Source: Paracoccaceae bacterium (GTDB taxonomy: Bacteria > Pseudomonadota > Alphaproteobacteria > Rhodobacterales > Rhodobacteraceae). From it: a DNA stretch of 29,851 nt. Both the position numbers and the translations under genes were made by a program. Under the pieces are notes generated by a model that did not search any database, had not been told where the DNA came from, and worked only from the letters and a program-made list of their open reading frames with translations. The stretch is taken from the NCBI GenBank assembly GCA_021648225.1, contig JAKITE010000021.1, positions 1 through 29,851 of the forward strand, written 5' to 3'. Of the stretch, positions 17,673 through 25,764 are shown one piece after another (positions within the stretch are counted from its first letter, which is position 1; each line of letters opens with the position of its first letter).

Positions 17673-18335
17673 ATGCGTGATATTGAACAACAGGTTAAGG
17701 GTTGGCAGCCGGTGCGACGCCCGGAACCTGCTAATATGGCGGGCCAATATGTGGCGCTGTCGCCGCTTATGGTCAGCCATGCCCAAGCGATTTTTGATGC
17801 AACCAGCAAAGATAAAACCGGCGCTGGCTGGCAATATATGCCGGTTGGTCCCTTTGGAAATATCGGCGAGGTCCGCGCATTTTTGCAAAAGGTTTGCGCA
17901 AAACCCGACCCGATGTTTTTTGCGATCACTGATTTAAGCAGCGGCAAGGTTTGCGGGTTTGCCAGCTTTTTACGCATTAATCCTGATCAGGGCAGTATCG
18001 AGGTTGGCTATATTTATTTTGCGCCTGAATTACAAAAAACCCGCGCTGCTACCGAGGCTATGTTTTTGATGATGCAACAGGTATTTGACCTTGGTTATCG
18101 GCGCTATGAATGGAAATGCAATGCTGCCAACGGGGCGTCGATGGCGGCGGCAAAACGGCTGGGCTTTACCTTTGAGGGCGTTTTTCGCCAAGCCATGGTG
18201 GTTAAGGGCCGCAATCGTGATACCGCGTGGTTTTCGATTGTTGATGGCGAATGGCCCGCGCTTTGCGACCGGTTTCAAAAATGGCTGTCACCCGAAAACT
18301 TTGATGCGGATGGCAGGCAGATTACGCGGTTGTAA
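17673..18335 (+). CDS. GNAT-family N-acetyltransferase (RimJ/RimL-like)
   Basis: This 220-residue protein shows the RimL-type GNAT layout: a starting strand (GQYVALSPL), a central beta strand (MFFAITDLSSGKVCGFASFL), SIEVGYIYFAPELQKTRAATEA with the acetyl-CoA pyrophosphate loop, then YEWKCNAANGASMAAAKRLGF and FEGVFRQAMVVKGRNRDTAWF. The last two are typical of the branch that acetylates protein N-termini or small amines, and of the larger YjaB/DUF-type relatives with a C-terminal DTAWFSI. No membrane segment is seen. It is divergent from the macroglobulin gene and its stop directly abuts the end of the next, convergent gene. The acceptor is unknown. Confidence 0.85.
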   Translation: MRDIEQQVKGWQPVRRPEPANMAGQYVALSPLMVSHAQAIFDATSKDKTGAGWQYMPVGPFGNIGEVRAFLQKVCAKPDPMFFAITDLSSGKVCGFASFLRINPDQGSIEVGYIYFAPELQKTRAATEAMFLMMQQVFDLGYRRYEWKCNAANGASMAAAKRLGFTFEGVFRQAMVVKGRNRDTAWFSIVDGEWPALCDRFQKWLSPENFDADGRQITRL

Positions 18336-18836
18336 TTATTCGCGCCGCTCCAACGCGCGAAGGCCGGTGACCTCATGGGTCCAGCGGAATTCGCCGGTAA
18401 TCTCGGGTAGGCCGATAAACAGCAAACTGGCGGTGAAATCGCGTAATTGCCCGGGTGGCACGGTCACGCGTGCCTCGCCGTCATCTTCGCCGATTGTGTA
18501 ACAATCCGACAGGTCGCTATCTGCGCCGGGGCAGTCAAACAGTTTTACCGTTAGCAAAACCCCTGTCAGGTCATAATTTTCCGAGCCATTGATAACCCGC
18601 CCGGATAATTCGCTGGTGCGAATGCCGATTTCCAGCTCGACATCCGAAAGCGTAACATCGACCACATCAATACGCCGCATTTCGGCGCGGGGTTCGGGAT
18701 CTGTCGCCAGAATATAATAAGACAAGCCGCCAAGCAGCGCAGCGGCGACAATCCCGCCCGCCAGACGTAAATTCGGAACCCGAAACAGAATAAATGTATA
18801 GATGCCGATGATGATAACAAACTGGGCAATGACCAC
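18336..18836 (-). CDS. Conserved-looking small membrane-anchored protein, function unknown
   Basis: This 166-residue protein has two hydrophobic segments near the N-terminus (about 3-18 and 25-44: GGIVAAALLGGLSYYILA), then a probably extracytoplasmic beta-rich domain of ~120 residues. That domain has a Cys pair (LFDCPGADSDLSDCYTI) that could form a disulfide. The start is GTG 18836, with AAAAGGAA seven bases upstream; no suitable ATG exists. I do not recognise a named family, although FxxASLLFIGLPEITGEFRWTHEVTGLRA resembles a domain seen in alphaproteobacterial hypothetical proteins. It lies between a convergent acetyltransferase and galE on the same strand, with a 61-base gap after galE, and may be read from the galE promoter. 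Confidence 0.75.
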   Translation of the reverse strand: MVIAQFVIIIGIYTFILFRVPNLRLAGGIVAAALLGGLSYYILATDPEPRAEMRRIDVVDVTLSDVELEIGIRTSELSGRVINGSENYDLTGVLLTVKLFDCPGADSDLSDCYTIGEDDGEARVTVPPGQLRDFTASLLFIGLPEITGEFRWTHEVTGLRALERRE

Positions 18837-18897
18837 GGTGTGATTCCTTTTAAGCTATTCGCCTAAAGTTGGGGAGAAAGCCGGATTTTACAAGAGA

Positions 18898-19929
18898 TCA
18901 TTTGCCATAGCCGTCAGGATTTTTGCTTTGCCAGTGCCAATGGTCGGCGCACATGCGGGCCAGATCATATTCTGCCTGCCAGCCCAGCAAGGCCTTGGCG
19001 CGGCGGCTATCGGCATAATATGCAGGCGCATCACCGGCGCGCCGGGGCGCAATCCGGTAAGGAATTTCAAAACCGCAAGCGGCCTCCCATGCTTTGAGAA
19101 CCTGAAATACGCTGGAGCCTTGATCCGTGCCGAGATTTACCATTTCGGCGCTGTTATCTGTGGCGCGGTCCGACAACAGGTAATCCACCGCTTTGACATG
19201 GCCACGGGCCAGATCGACCACATGGATATAATCGCGAATACAGGTGCCGTCAGCCGTGTCATAATCATCGCCAAAGACATTCAGTTTCGGCTGCTTTTTA
19301 TTGGCAACCATGGCGATATAGGGGAAAAGATTATCGGGAATACCGTTTGGATCCTCACCGATTTGGCCCGAGGCATGGGCACCGACAGGGTTGAAATAGC
19401 GCAGTAAAAGCGAGCGCCAGTGCGGGTTGGCGGCGGTCATGTCGCGCAGAATATTTTCGACCATCAGTTTGGTTTGGCCATAAGGATTAAGCGGATTGGC
19501 CGGCATATCCTCGGTCAAAGGCGATATTTCTGGAATACCGTAAACCGTGGCTGACGACGAAAAAACCACATTCGAAACCCCGTGCCGCTGCATGGAGCCA
19601 AACAGGTTAACGCTGCCCGAAACATTGATGTCGTAATATTTCTGCGGATTTTGCACCGATTCCCCCACCGCCTTGACGCCCGCCAGATGGATCACCGCAT
19701 CAATGCGGTTTTCACTAAAAACATGGTCCAGTATCGCGGCGTCCCGCACATCGCCCTTGATCAGAACCGGTGCGCCATTGGTCAGGCGCGCAACCCGCTT
19801 GATGGATTCCGCAGATGAATTTGAAAAATCGTCCAGCACCACAACCTGATATCCGGCCGCCAGTAATTCGTAACAGATATGAGAGCCGATATAGCCCGCG
19901 CCGCCAGTGGCAAGGATGGTTTTTGTCAT
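18898..19929 (-). CDS. galE: UDP-glucose 4-epimerase
   Basis: This 343-residue extended SDR interconverts UDP-glucose and UDP-galactose, supplying precursors for exopolysaccharide and LPS. Seen: the NAD motif GGAGYIGSH (9-17), DDFSNSS (33-39), HLAGVKAVGES (81-91), the catalytic serine in SSSATVYG (124-131), and the Y150-GQT-K154 catalytic pair. The C-terminal part has RYFNPVGAHASGQIGEDP and CIRDYIHVVDLARGHVKA, diagnostic for GalE. Length is standard. It is divergent from a second extended SDR at 20101, with 171 bases between. No other sugar genes are beside it, so a housekeeping role is likely. Confidence 0.96.
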   Translation of the reverse strand: MTKTILATGGAGYIGSHICYELLAAGYQVVVLDDFSNSSAESIKRVARLTNGAPVLIKGDVRDAAILDHVFSENRIDAVIHLAGVKAVGESVQNPQKYYDINVSGSVNLFGSMQRHGVSNVVFSSSATVYGIPEISPLTEDMPANPLNPYGQTKLMVENILRDMTAANPHWRSLLLRYFNPVGAHASGQIGEDPNGIPDNLFPYIAMVANKKQPKLNVFGDDYDTADGTCIRDYIHVVDLARGHVKAVDYLLSDRATDNSAEMVNLGTDQGSSVFQVLKAWEAACGFEIPYRIAPRRAGDAPAYYADSRRAKALLGWQAEYDLARMCADHWHWQSKNPDGYGK

Positions 19930-20002
19930 ACGGGGTTACCTGAAAATAAATGGGGCAGGGGGTGGAAATCTATCATGCTGTGAATGTCTTGCCATGGTCT
20001 TA

Positions 20003-20021
20003 ATCCGCCCTTTACGCGGAT
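20003..20021. promoter_or_regulatory. Inverted repeat in the galE / dehydrogenase divergent region
   Basis: ATCCGC (20003-20008) and GCGGAT (20016-20021) form a perfect six-base inverted repeat around seven bases. No T-run follows on either strand, so it does not look like a terminator. An operator for a dimeric regulator is possible but not supported further. Confidence 0.25.
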
Positions 20022-20100
20022 GCAATTGTTTCCCGCTGCCGCCTGCTTGAACCATTTAGGATCATACATAGTTAACACTTTATAAAAACAGGGGAAGCTT

Positions 20101-21111
20101 ATGAAAAAGATACTGGTCACAGGCGCGTCGGGATATATCGCCAAACATATTGTTTTACAGCTTTTGCAGGCCGGATACAGCGTGCGCGGCTCGGTCCGGT
20201 CATCTATGCGCGAGGTTGAATTGCGCGATGCCATGGCCAGCCATCTGAATGAAGAAACCCTTGCAAATCTTGAGATTGTGCAACTGGACCTGACCAAAGA
20301 TACCGGTTGGGATGCGGCGCTGATGGGGGTGGACGGGCTGTTTCATACCGCCTCGCCCTTTGTGATCGAGGAACCCCGGGATGAAAATGACCTGATCCGG
20401 CCAGCGGTTGACGGCACTTTGCGTGCGTTAAAAGCCGCCAAAGCCGCAGGGGTGCGGCGGGTGGTTTTGACCTCGTCTGTGGTGTCGATTATCGGCACAC
20501 AGCCCCGTGCCGGCCAAACCAGGCTGGATGAACAGGACTGGAGCGATGTGAATTCGCCCCTGATCAATATTTATGGCAAATCAAAAACGCTGGCCGAACG
20601 CGCCGCGTGGGAATTTGCCAAATCCAATAATCTTGATCTGACCGTGATTAACCCCGGCATGGTGCTGGGCGCGCCGGTTGATAATATTCACGGGGCGTCT
20701 TTGTCGGTGATTGAGCGCCTGATGGCGGGCAAAGACCCGATGGTGCCGCGCAGCGGTCTGGTGGTGGTGCATGTCAAAGACGTGGCCAAAGCCCATATAA
20801 AGGCCTTTGAAACCGATGCCAGCATTGGCGAACGTATTATTGCCGCCAATGAATGGTTCTGGTTTCGTGATCTGACCAAGGCGCTGAAACAAGCCTTTCC
20901 CGACCGTAAAATCCCGACGCGGCAAGCGCCGGACTTGTTGATCAGGTTTCTGGCATTGTTTGATAAACCCCTCAGAACCGTGGTGCCGCAACTGGGCCGG
21001 GAATATGCGGTGTCAAATGCCAAAGCCAAAAGCATTCTGGGCATGGATTTTATTGCGGGCCAAACCGCCATCGTTGAATCCGGCCAATATATTGCCAACC
21101 AATCGGGGTAA
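20101..21111 (+). CDS. NAD(P)-dependent aldehyde/ketone reductase, dihydroflavonol-4-reductase-like extended SDR
   Basis: This 336-residue extended SDR has the nucleotide-binding motif GASGYIAKH (8-16), a basic stretch after strand 2 (RGSVRSSMRE) that suggests NADPH, HTASPF (82-87), TSS in the serine position (124-126) and Y158-GKS-K162. The HTASPF and NPGMVLGAP patterns belong to the group of dihydroflavonol reductase, cinnamoyl-CoA reductase and yeast methylglyoxal reductase. It probably reduces a small carbonyl. The start is well supported by AGGGGAAG before ATG. It is divergent from galE, and a small membrane protein gene follows after 99 bases. The natural substrate is unknown. Confidence 0.9.
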   Translation: MKKILVTGASGYIAKHIVLQLLQAGYSVRGSVRSSMREVELRDAMASHLNEETLANLEIVQLDLTKDTGWDAALMGVDGLFHTASPFVIEEPRDENDLIRPAVDGTLRALKAAKAAGVRRVVLTSSVVSIIGTQPRAGQTRLDEQDWSDVNSPLINIYGKSKTLAERAAWEFAKSNNLDLTVINPGMVLGAPVDNIHGASLSVIERLMAGKDPMVPRSGLVVVHVKDVAKAHIKAFETDASIGERIIAANEWFWFRDLTKALKQAFPDRKIPTRQAPDLLIRFLALFDKPLRTVVPQLGREYAVSNAKAKSILGMDFIAGQTAIVESGQYIANQSG

Positions 21112-21210
21112 CCCCCCTGAAAACTGCTGGTCCGGGCTGCGGCAATGTCACCCTGTCGGGTTTTGCGCGCCGGTCTGTTACATGGCATAAAACTGGCCCA
21201 AGGAGCTAAT

Positions 21211-21447
21211 ATGAAAATTCTTGTCTCGATACTGGATAAAATATCGCTGCATACCCTGATTGTCGCGACGATCTTTTTAGGGATCATCCCGTTCAGCCCG
21301 CCGCATTCGATTGAAAAAATCCAGATGTTGATGGCCGGAGAGCTGACCCAATGGATCGACATTGGCGATCTGGCTTTCCATCTTTCGCCTGCGGTTTTGC
21401 TGGTTCTGAAAATTATCCGGCTAAATGGGCAAAACAAAGCCGAATAA
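21211..21447 (+). CDS. Small conserved-looking membrane protein (78 residues)
   Basis: The ATG at 21211 is chosen over an upstream ATG at 21145 because AAGGAG lies five bases before it and the upstream 22 residues look non-coding. The 78-residue product has two hydrophobic segments (about 12-28 and 54-68) around a short hydrophilic stretch (SIEKIQMLMAGELTQWIDIGDLAFH). This matches a pattern I associate with small alphaproteobacterial membrane proteins sometimes labelled 'RND transporter' in databases, a name its size does not justify. The function is unknown. It lies between an SDR and yajC on the same strand. Confidence 0.7.
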   Translation: MKILVSILDKISLHTLIVATIFLGIIPFSPPHSIEKIQMLMAGELTQWIDIGDLAFHLSPAVLLVLKIIRLNGQNKAE

Positions 21448-21509
21448 AGCGGCGCTATGCCTTGCTAAACGCCCCTGTGGTGATTAGTTTTCGCGCAGAT
21501 TAACATTTC

Positions 21510-21523
21510 GCGGGGATTCCCGC
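21510..21523 (+). other. Small hairpin in the yajC leader
   Basis: GCGGG (21510-21514) and CCCGC (21519-21523) form a five-pair stem with loop GATT, seven bases before the yajC ribosome site (AAGGGGAA). It may affect translation or mRNA stability; no evidence decides this. Confidence 0.3.
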
Positions 21524-21542
21524 ATTACCAAGGGGAATATCT

Positions 21543-21869
21543 ATGTTTGCATCACCAGCATATGCACAGGCGGCCGGCGGCGGCTTTGGCGGCGGAATTG
21601 GCGGGCTTTTGCCAATTGTTCTGATCTTTGCAATCATGTATTTTCTGATGATCCGGCCCCAGCAGAAAAAGATGAAAGAACACAAAGCCATGGTCGCATC
21701 CTTGCGCCGTGGCGATCAGGTGGTGACCCAAGGCGGCATTCTGGGCAAGGTTACCAAGGTTAAGGAAGACAGTAACGAGGTCGAGGTCGAAATTGCCGAT
21801 GGTGTTAAAATCCGGGTCATCCAGCATACGATTGCCACGGTGCTAAGCAAAACCGAACCAACCGAATAA
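21543..21869 (+). CDS. yajC: Sec translocase accessory subunit YajC
   Basis: This 108-residue inner-membrane protein associates with SecDF and promotes protein export. A short Ala/Gly-rich N-terminus is followed by one membrane helix (about 20-38, LLPIVLIFAIMYFLMIRPQQKK), the YajC hallmark. The cytoplasmic beta domain reads LRRGDQVVTQGGILGKVTKV and ends in a short acidic tail. AAGGGGAA six bases upstream supports this start. The gene is followed by a strong intrinsic terminator before secD, unusual for genes that act together. Confidence 0.95.
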   Translation: MFASPAYAQAAGGGFGGGIGGLLPIVLIFAIMYFLMIRPQQKKMKEHKAMVASLRRGDQVVTQGGILGKVTKVKEDSNEVEVEIADGVKIRVIQHTIATVLSKTEPTE

Positions 21870-21876
21870 ATATTTG

Positions 21877-21901
21877 ACGCGCCCTTAGTGGCGCGTTTTT
21901 T
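21877..21901 (+). terminator. Strong Rho-independent terminator between yajC and secD
   Basis: ACGCGCC (21877-21883) pairs perfectly with GGCGCGT (21890-21896) around loop CTTAGT, followed directly by six T (21896-21901). This is a textbook intrinsic terminator, eight bases after the yajC stop and 15 bases before the secD start. secD must rely on read-through, anti-termination or a promoter that I do not see in the 46-base gap. Confidence 0.85.
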
Positions 21902-21915
21902 CAAGGAACATTCCC

Positions 21916-23583
21916 ATGCTGCATTTTCCTCTGTGGAAAAAACTGATGATTCTGGGGCTTTGTGCTTTTGGCATCATTCTGGCTTTGCCAAACGCTTTTT
22001 ATACGACAGTTGAAAAACACAATGACGCGGTGGCGGTATTGGAGCAGCCGGGGGTGATTGAAACGCCGGAACTGATTGCGGATCGTGATGGCTGGCCATC
22101 GGTTTTGCCCTCTGATCTTGTAAATCTGGGGCTGGATCTGCGCGGCGGGGTGCAATTACTGGTGCGGGTCGAGGTCGAGGATGTTTACCGCGAACGGCTG
22201 GATAGCATGTGGCCCGAGGTGCGCAATATTTTGCGCGATAACCGCGATGCGGTGGGCACGGTGCGTAATGTTACCGAAGAAGGTTCCGAATTACGGGTGC
22301 GTATCGGCAACGAAGAAGCCATGCCGCTGGCGATCGAATCTGTCAGAACCCTGACCCGACCGGTGGTAACCCTGACCGGCGCAGGCTCGCGGGATTTTGA
22401 GGTCAGATCCGAGGGAGATGAACTTATCCTGACCCTGTCAGACGCTGAAAAAACCGCCACGGATGATCGCACTATGTTGCAGTCCTTGGAAATTATCCGG
22501 CGTCGGGTTGATGAATCGGGCACCCGTGAACCGATCATCCAGCGCCAGGGCGCGGATCGCATATTGATTCAGGTGCCCGGCATTGGTTCAGCTGAGGAAT
22601 TGCTGGCCCTGATCGGCAAAACCGCAAAACTGACCTTTAACCATGTGATTACCCGCACCAGTGATCCCGATGCAAACCCCGGAATTGGTAATGTTCTGGT
22701 GCCAGACGTGGAGGTTGGCGGCGGTTATTATGTCCTTGAGCGGTCTCCGGTGGTGGGGGGTGAACAGTTGGTGGATGCCCAGCCCAGCTTTGATCAAAAC
22801 GGCAGACCTGCGGTCAGTTTCAGGTTTAACCCGACCGGCGCGCGTTTATTCGGTGCTTATACAGCCGCCAATATCGGCAATCCGTTTGCCATTGTGCTGG
22901 ATGGCGAAGTAATTTCCGCACCGGTCATTCAGGCCCATATCCCGGGTGGTTCGGGCATTATCACCGGTAATTTCGGTATCGAGGAAAGCACAAATCTGGC
23001 AATTTTGCTGCGCGCCGGCGCGCTGCCGGCTGAAATTATTACGTTGGAACAACGCACAACCGGCCCCGAACTGGGGGCAGATAGCATTCAGGCGGGCAAA
23101 GTTGCCGCTGTGGTGGCTTTTGTCGGGGTGCTGGTGTTTATGGTGCTTTCCTACGGGTTGTTCGGCATTTTTGCCAATGTGGCGCTGGTTTTGAATATCG
23201 CGTTGCTGTTTGGATTGCTAAGCGTCATTGGTGCCACACTAACCTTGCCCGGCATTGCCGGAATTGTGCTAACGCTGGGCATGGCGGTGGATGCAAATGT
23301 GCTGGTGTTTGAGCGCATACGCGAAGAGCTGAAAACCGCAAAAGGCCCGGCGCGGGCCATTGAAATTGGCTATGAAAAAGCATTTTCGGCGATTATTGAT
23401 GCCAATGTCACCACATTGATTGCAGCGGTAATTCTGTTTGCCATGGGGTCCGGACCTGTGAAAGGCTTTGCGGTGACGCTGGGCCTCGGGATTATTACAT
23501 CGGTATTTACGGCCATTTGGGTCACCCGCTTGTTGATTGCGACTTGGTTCAAGCTGCGCAATCCCAAAACCATAGAAGTGTGA
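21916..23583 (+). CDS. secD: Protein translocase subunit SecD
   Basis: This 555-residue RND-type subunit uses the proton motive force to pull exported proteins through SecYEG. It has one N-terminal helix (about 8-28), then the P1 head start LGLDLRGGVQL (71-81), with the periplasmic domain to about residue 390. Five C-terminal helices include the conserved GMAVDANVLVFERIREEL (about 455-472), where the first Asp is the proposed proton carrier. IIRRRVDESGTREPIIQRQG is also typical. Length is normal for alphaproteobacteria. AAGGAA lies before ATG 21916. secF follows after ten bases. Confidence 0.97.
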   Translation: MLHFPLWKKLMILGLCAFGIILALPNAFYTTVEKHNDAVAVLEQPGVIETPELIADRDGWPSVLPSDLVNLGLDLRGGVQLLVRVEVEDVYRERLDSMWPEVRNILRDNRDAVGTVRNVTEEGSELRVRIGNEEAMPLAIESVRTLTRPVVTLTGAGSRDFEVRSEGDELILTLSDAEKTATDDRTMLQSLEIIRRRVDESGTREPIIQRQGADRILIQVPGIGSAEELLALIGKTAKLTFNHVITRTSDPDANPGIGNVLVPDVEVGGGYYVLERSPVVGGEQLVDAQPSFDQNGRPAVSFRFNPTGARLFGAYTAANIGNPFAIVLDGEVISAPVIQAHIPGGSGIITGNFGIEESTNLAILLRAGALPAEIITLEQRTTGPELGADSIQAGKVAAVVAFVGVLVFMVLSYGLFGIFANVALVLNIALLFGLLSVIGATLTLPGIAGIVLTLGMAVDANVLVFERIREELKTAKGPARAIEIGYEKAFSAIIDANVTTLIAAVILFAMGSGPVKGFAVTLGLGIITSVFTAIWVTRLLIATWFKLRNPKTIEV

Positions 23584-23593
23584 GGGCCAGAAC

Positions 23594-24571
23594 ATGCGTT
23601 TGAAAATGATCCCATCCGATACCAAGCTTGATTTTTTCAAGTTTTCAAAATTTACTATTAGCCTGTCGGCTCTGGCCGTCATTGCCTCGATCGCCCTTAC
23701 CATTATGATGGGCCTGAATTTCGGCATTGATTTTCGCGGCGGATCGATGATCCGCACGCAAACCGCCGAACCGGTCAGCGTTGCCACCTATCGCGAAACC
23801 CTTGCGGGGCTGGAACTGGGCGATTTTTCAGTGACCGAGGTCTTTGACCCCGGCGCAGAATTAACCGGAACCGTCAACAACTCGGTGATGATCCGGATGG
23901 AGCTGCAAGGCGATGATCCGGCCATTCAAAACGATCTGATTATTGCGGTTAAGCAAGCGTTAAGCGCCACCATTGATGGCATTATTTTCACGCAAACCGA
24001 AAGCGTCGGTCCGGTCGTATCGGGAGAGCTGATTCAAGCCGGCATTCTGGCCATTGTTCTGGCCGTATCAGCGGTGCTGTTTTATATCTGGTTGCGGTTC
24101 GAGTGGCAATTCTCACTGGGCGCGGTGGTTGCGCTGGTGCATGATGTTATTCTGACCATCGGGGTTTTTGCGATTTTTCAGATCGAATTCAACCTGTCGA
24201 TTATTGCCGCCATTCTAACCATCGTGGGTTATTCCCTGAATGATACGGTGGTGGTATTTGACCGGGTGCGCGAAAACCTGCGCCGTTATAAAACTACCGA
24301 TCTGAAAGAAGTGTTGAATATGTCGATCAACCAGACATTATCGCGCACAATCATGACCTCGGTTACCACATTGCTGGCCCTTACCGCGCTTTATGTGCTG
24401 GGCGGCGAAGTAATCCGTGGCTTTACATTCGCGATGATCTGGGGTGTGCTTATCGGGACTTACAGCTCGGTTTTTGTGGCATCTGTTGTATTGCTTCGTC
24501 TTGGCGTCAAACGCGATTGGGATAAAAACAGCGGAGCAGCGGGAACGCAATATGCCGATATTGACGCGTGA
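23594..24571 (+). CDS. secF: Protein translocase subunit SecF
   Basis: This 325-residue partner of SecD has an N-terminal helix (about 22-40), LNFGIDFRGGSMI (41-53) at the start of its periplasmic domain, and five C-terminal helices. The conserved fourth transmembrane segment reads GYSLNDTVVVFDRVREN. All family landmarks are present. It starts ten bases after secD, and its TGA overlaps the GTG start of the zinc-ribbon protein gene (GTGA), indicating translational coupling to that gene. Confidence 0.97.
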   Translation: MRLKMIPSDTKLDFFKFSKFTISLSALAVIASIALTIMMGLNFGIDFRGGSMIRTQTAEPVSVATYRETLAGLELGDFSVTEVFDPGAELTGTVNNSVMIRMELQGDDPAIQNDLIIAVKQALSATIDGIIFTQTESVGPVVSGELIQAGILAIVLAVSAVLFYIWLRFEWQFSLGAVVALVHDVILTIGVFAIFQIEFNLSIIAAILTIVGYSLNDTVVVFDRVRENLRRYKTTDLKEVLNMSINQTLSRTIMTSVTTLLALTALYVLGGEVIRGFTFAMIWGVLIGTYSSVFVASVVLLRLGVKRDWDKNSGAAGTQYADIDA

Positions 24572-24966
24572 AGCGGCCGCAAAAATCTTGTAATTATTGC
24601 GCCACACCTGCGGCGCCTCTGGCAACTAAATGTCAATCCTGCGGTTCAGCTTTACCCGTTGCGCTACCACGGCCCTTGGCGCGGGCAGTTGAAATTCAAA
24701 GCCACTGGTCGCTTGGCACAACCGGCATTGTAACCAGCAGCATCAGCTTTGGGCTGGGGCTGTTGAATGCATCCGGTTTGGTGTCTGGGGTGGCGATTAC
24801 CCTGCTGATCATCCTGTGGTTATTGATGATTATGCCGGGGATGTTGCTGGTTTCTGCATGGTTGAATGCCAACAATAAAATCAGCAGTTTTATTCTAAAG
24901 GTATTAACCACCGTCGGGCTTTGGTGGCTGGGCGCATTGCTTTGTTTTATCGGCTCGGTTATTTAA
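24568..24966 (+). CDS. Zinc-ribbon membrane protein, function unknown
   Basis: This 132-residue product starts at a GTG overlapping the secF stop. Two Cys pairs (C8-x2-C11 and C22-x2-C25) near the N-terminus form a likely zinc ribbon of the type found at the cytoplasmic end of many small membrane proteins. Three hydrophobic segments follow (about 50-66, 72-98 and 108-130). I do not recognise a named family. Overlap with secF suggests expression with the Sec translocase and perhaps a membrane or export role, but that is only inferred from position. It is followed six bases later by the TauE-like gene. Confidence 0.75.
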   Translation: MKRPQKSCNYCATPAAPLATKCQSCGSALPVALPRPLARAVEIQSHWSLGTTGIVTSSISFGLGLLNASGLVSGVAITLLIILWLLMIMPGMLLVSAWLNANNKISSFILKVLTTVGLWWLGALLCFIGSVI

Positions 24967-24972
24967 TTTTCG

Positions 24973-25722
24973 ATGGATGAAATATTACGGATATTGCAAA
25001 CAGACGGCTTGATCTGGCTGGCTTTGGCGGTTTTTTTTGCTGCAATCGTGCGCGGTTTTTGCGGGTTTGGCTCGGCGCTGGTTTATTTGCCTGTTGCTGC
25101 GCAGTTCCTTGAACCCGCATCGGCAATTGCCAGCATGATCGTGTTTGGCATGATCGGCCCCTTGCCGCTGATTCCGCGTGCTATTCATGATTCCAAACCA
25201 AAAGAAGTCATGCGTTTGGGGCTGGCAGGAGTAATCGGTATCCCCTTAGGAGTATTTCTTCTGACCAGACTGGAACCGGAAATGTTCCGATGGCTGGTTT
25301 CGGGCATTGCTTTGGTTACGCTTGTTGCGCTTGGGTCGGGCCTGCGGTATCGGCGCGCGCCCACAGCATTGTTGGCGATGGCTACCGGATTTGTCAGCGG
25401 TATATTTGGCGGCTTTGTCGGTCTGGCAGGGCCGCCAGTGATATTATTGTATCTGGGCGGGCAGAAAAAAATCGCAGAGATACGCGCCACAATCCTGTTA
25501 TTCCTGTTTATCACCGACATCGCCGTCATGCTGACATTTCTGGTGCGGGGCTTGATCGGCATTGATGCAGCAATCATCGGCGCCTTACTGATCCCCGCCT
25601 ATATGATCGGCGGGCTGATCGGTGCCAGAATATTCAACCCGGCCCATGAAAAAGCATTTCGCCTGATTGCATATGCAATCATAACAATTGCCCTACTAAC
25701 CGGATTGCCAATATTTGATTGA
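24973..25722 (+). CDS. TauE/SafE-family sulfite or organosulfonate exporter
   Basis: This 249-residue inner-membrane protein has about seven or eight hydrophobic helices in two repeated halves. The first half carries AAIVRGFCGFGSALVYLP and the second SGIFGGFVGLAGPPVILLYL; this paired G-rich motif marks the TauE/SafE family. Members are thought to export sulfite, sulfoacetate or related anions. The start follows the zinc-ribbon gene by six bases with no clear ribosome site, so it is likely translated by coupling. A structured stretch follows its stop. A soxX remnant lies 2.6 kb away, but a functional link is speculative. Confidence 0.88.
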   Translation: MDEILRILQTDGLIWLALAVFFAAIVRGFCGFGSALVYLPVAAQFLEPASAIASMIVFGMIGPLPLIPRAIHDSKPKEVMRLGLAGVIGIPLGVFLLTRLEPEMFRWLVSGIALVTLVALGSGLRYRRAPTALLAMATGFVSGIFGGFVGLAGPPVILLYLGGQKKIAEIRATILLFLFITDIAVMLTFLVRGLIGIDAAIIGALLIPAYMIGGLIGARIFNPAHEKAFRLIAYAIITIALLTGLPIFD

Positions 25723-25724
25723 TA

Positions 25725-25764
25725 CAGCCGAGCGCAGCGAGGCCCCCGTCCGCTCGGAAAGCTG
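25725..25764. repeat. Palindromic element after the exporter gene
   Basis: CCGAGCG (25728-25734) pairs with CGCTCGG (25751-25757), and outer CAG/CTG arms extend the stem past a four-base bulge. It starts three bases after the exporter stop. In one frame it reads AERSEAPVRSESC and then stops; I recall similar tails from rhodobacteral proteins, which would fit a dispersed palindromic repeat. No second copy is present here, so 'repeat' is inferred. Confidence 0.35.

Noticed and set aside
21106..21120. GGGG-TAA-CCCC hairpin at the stop of the reductase gene as terminator
   Set aside because: Loop of three, no T-tract follows.
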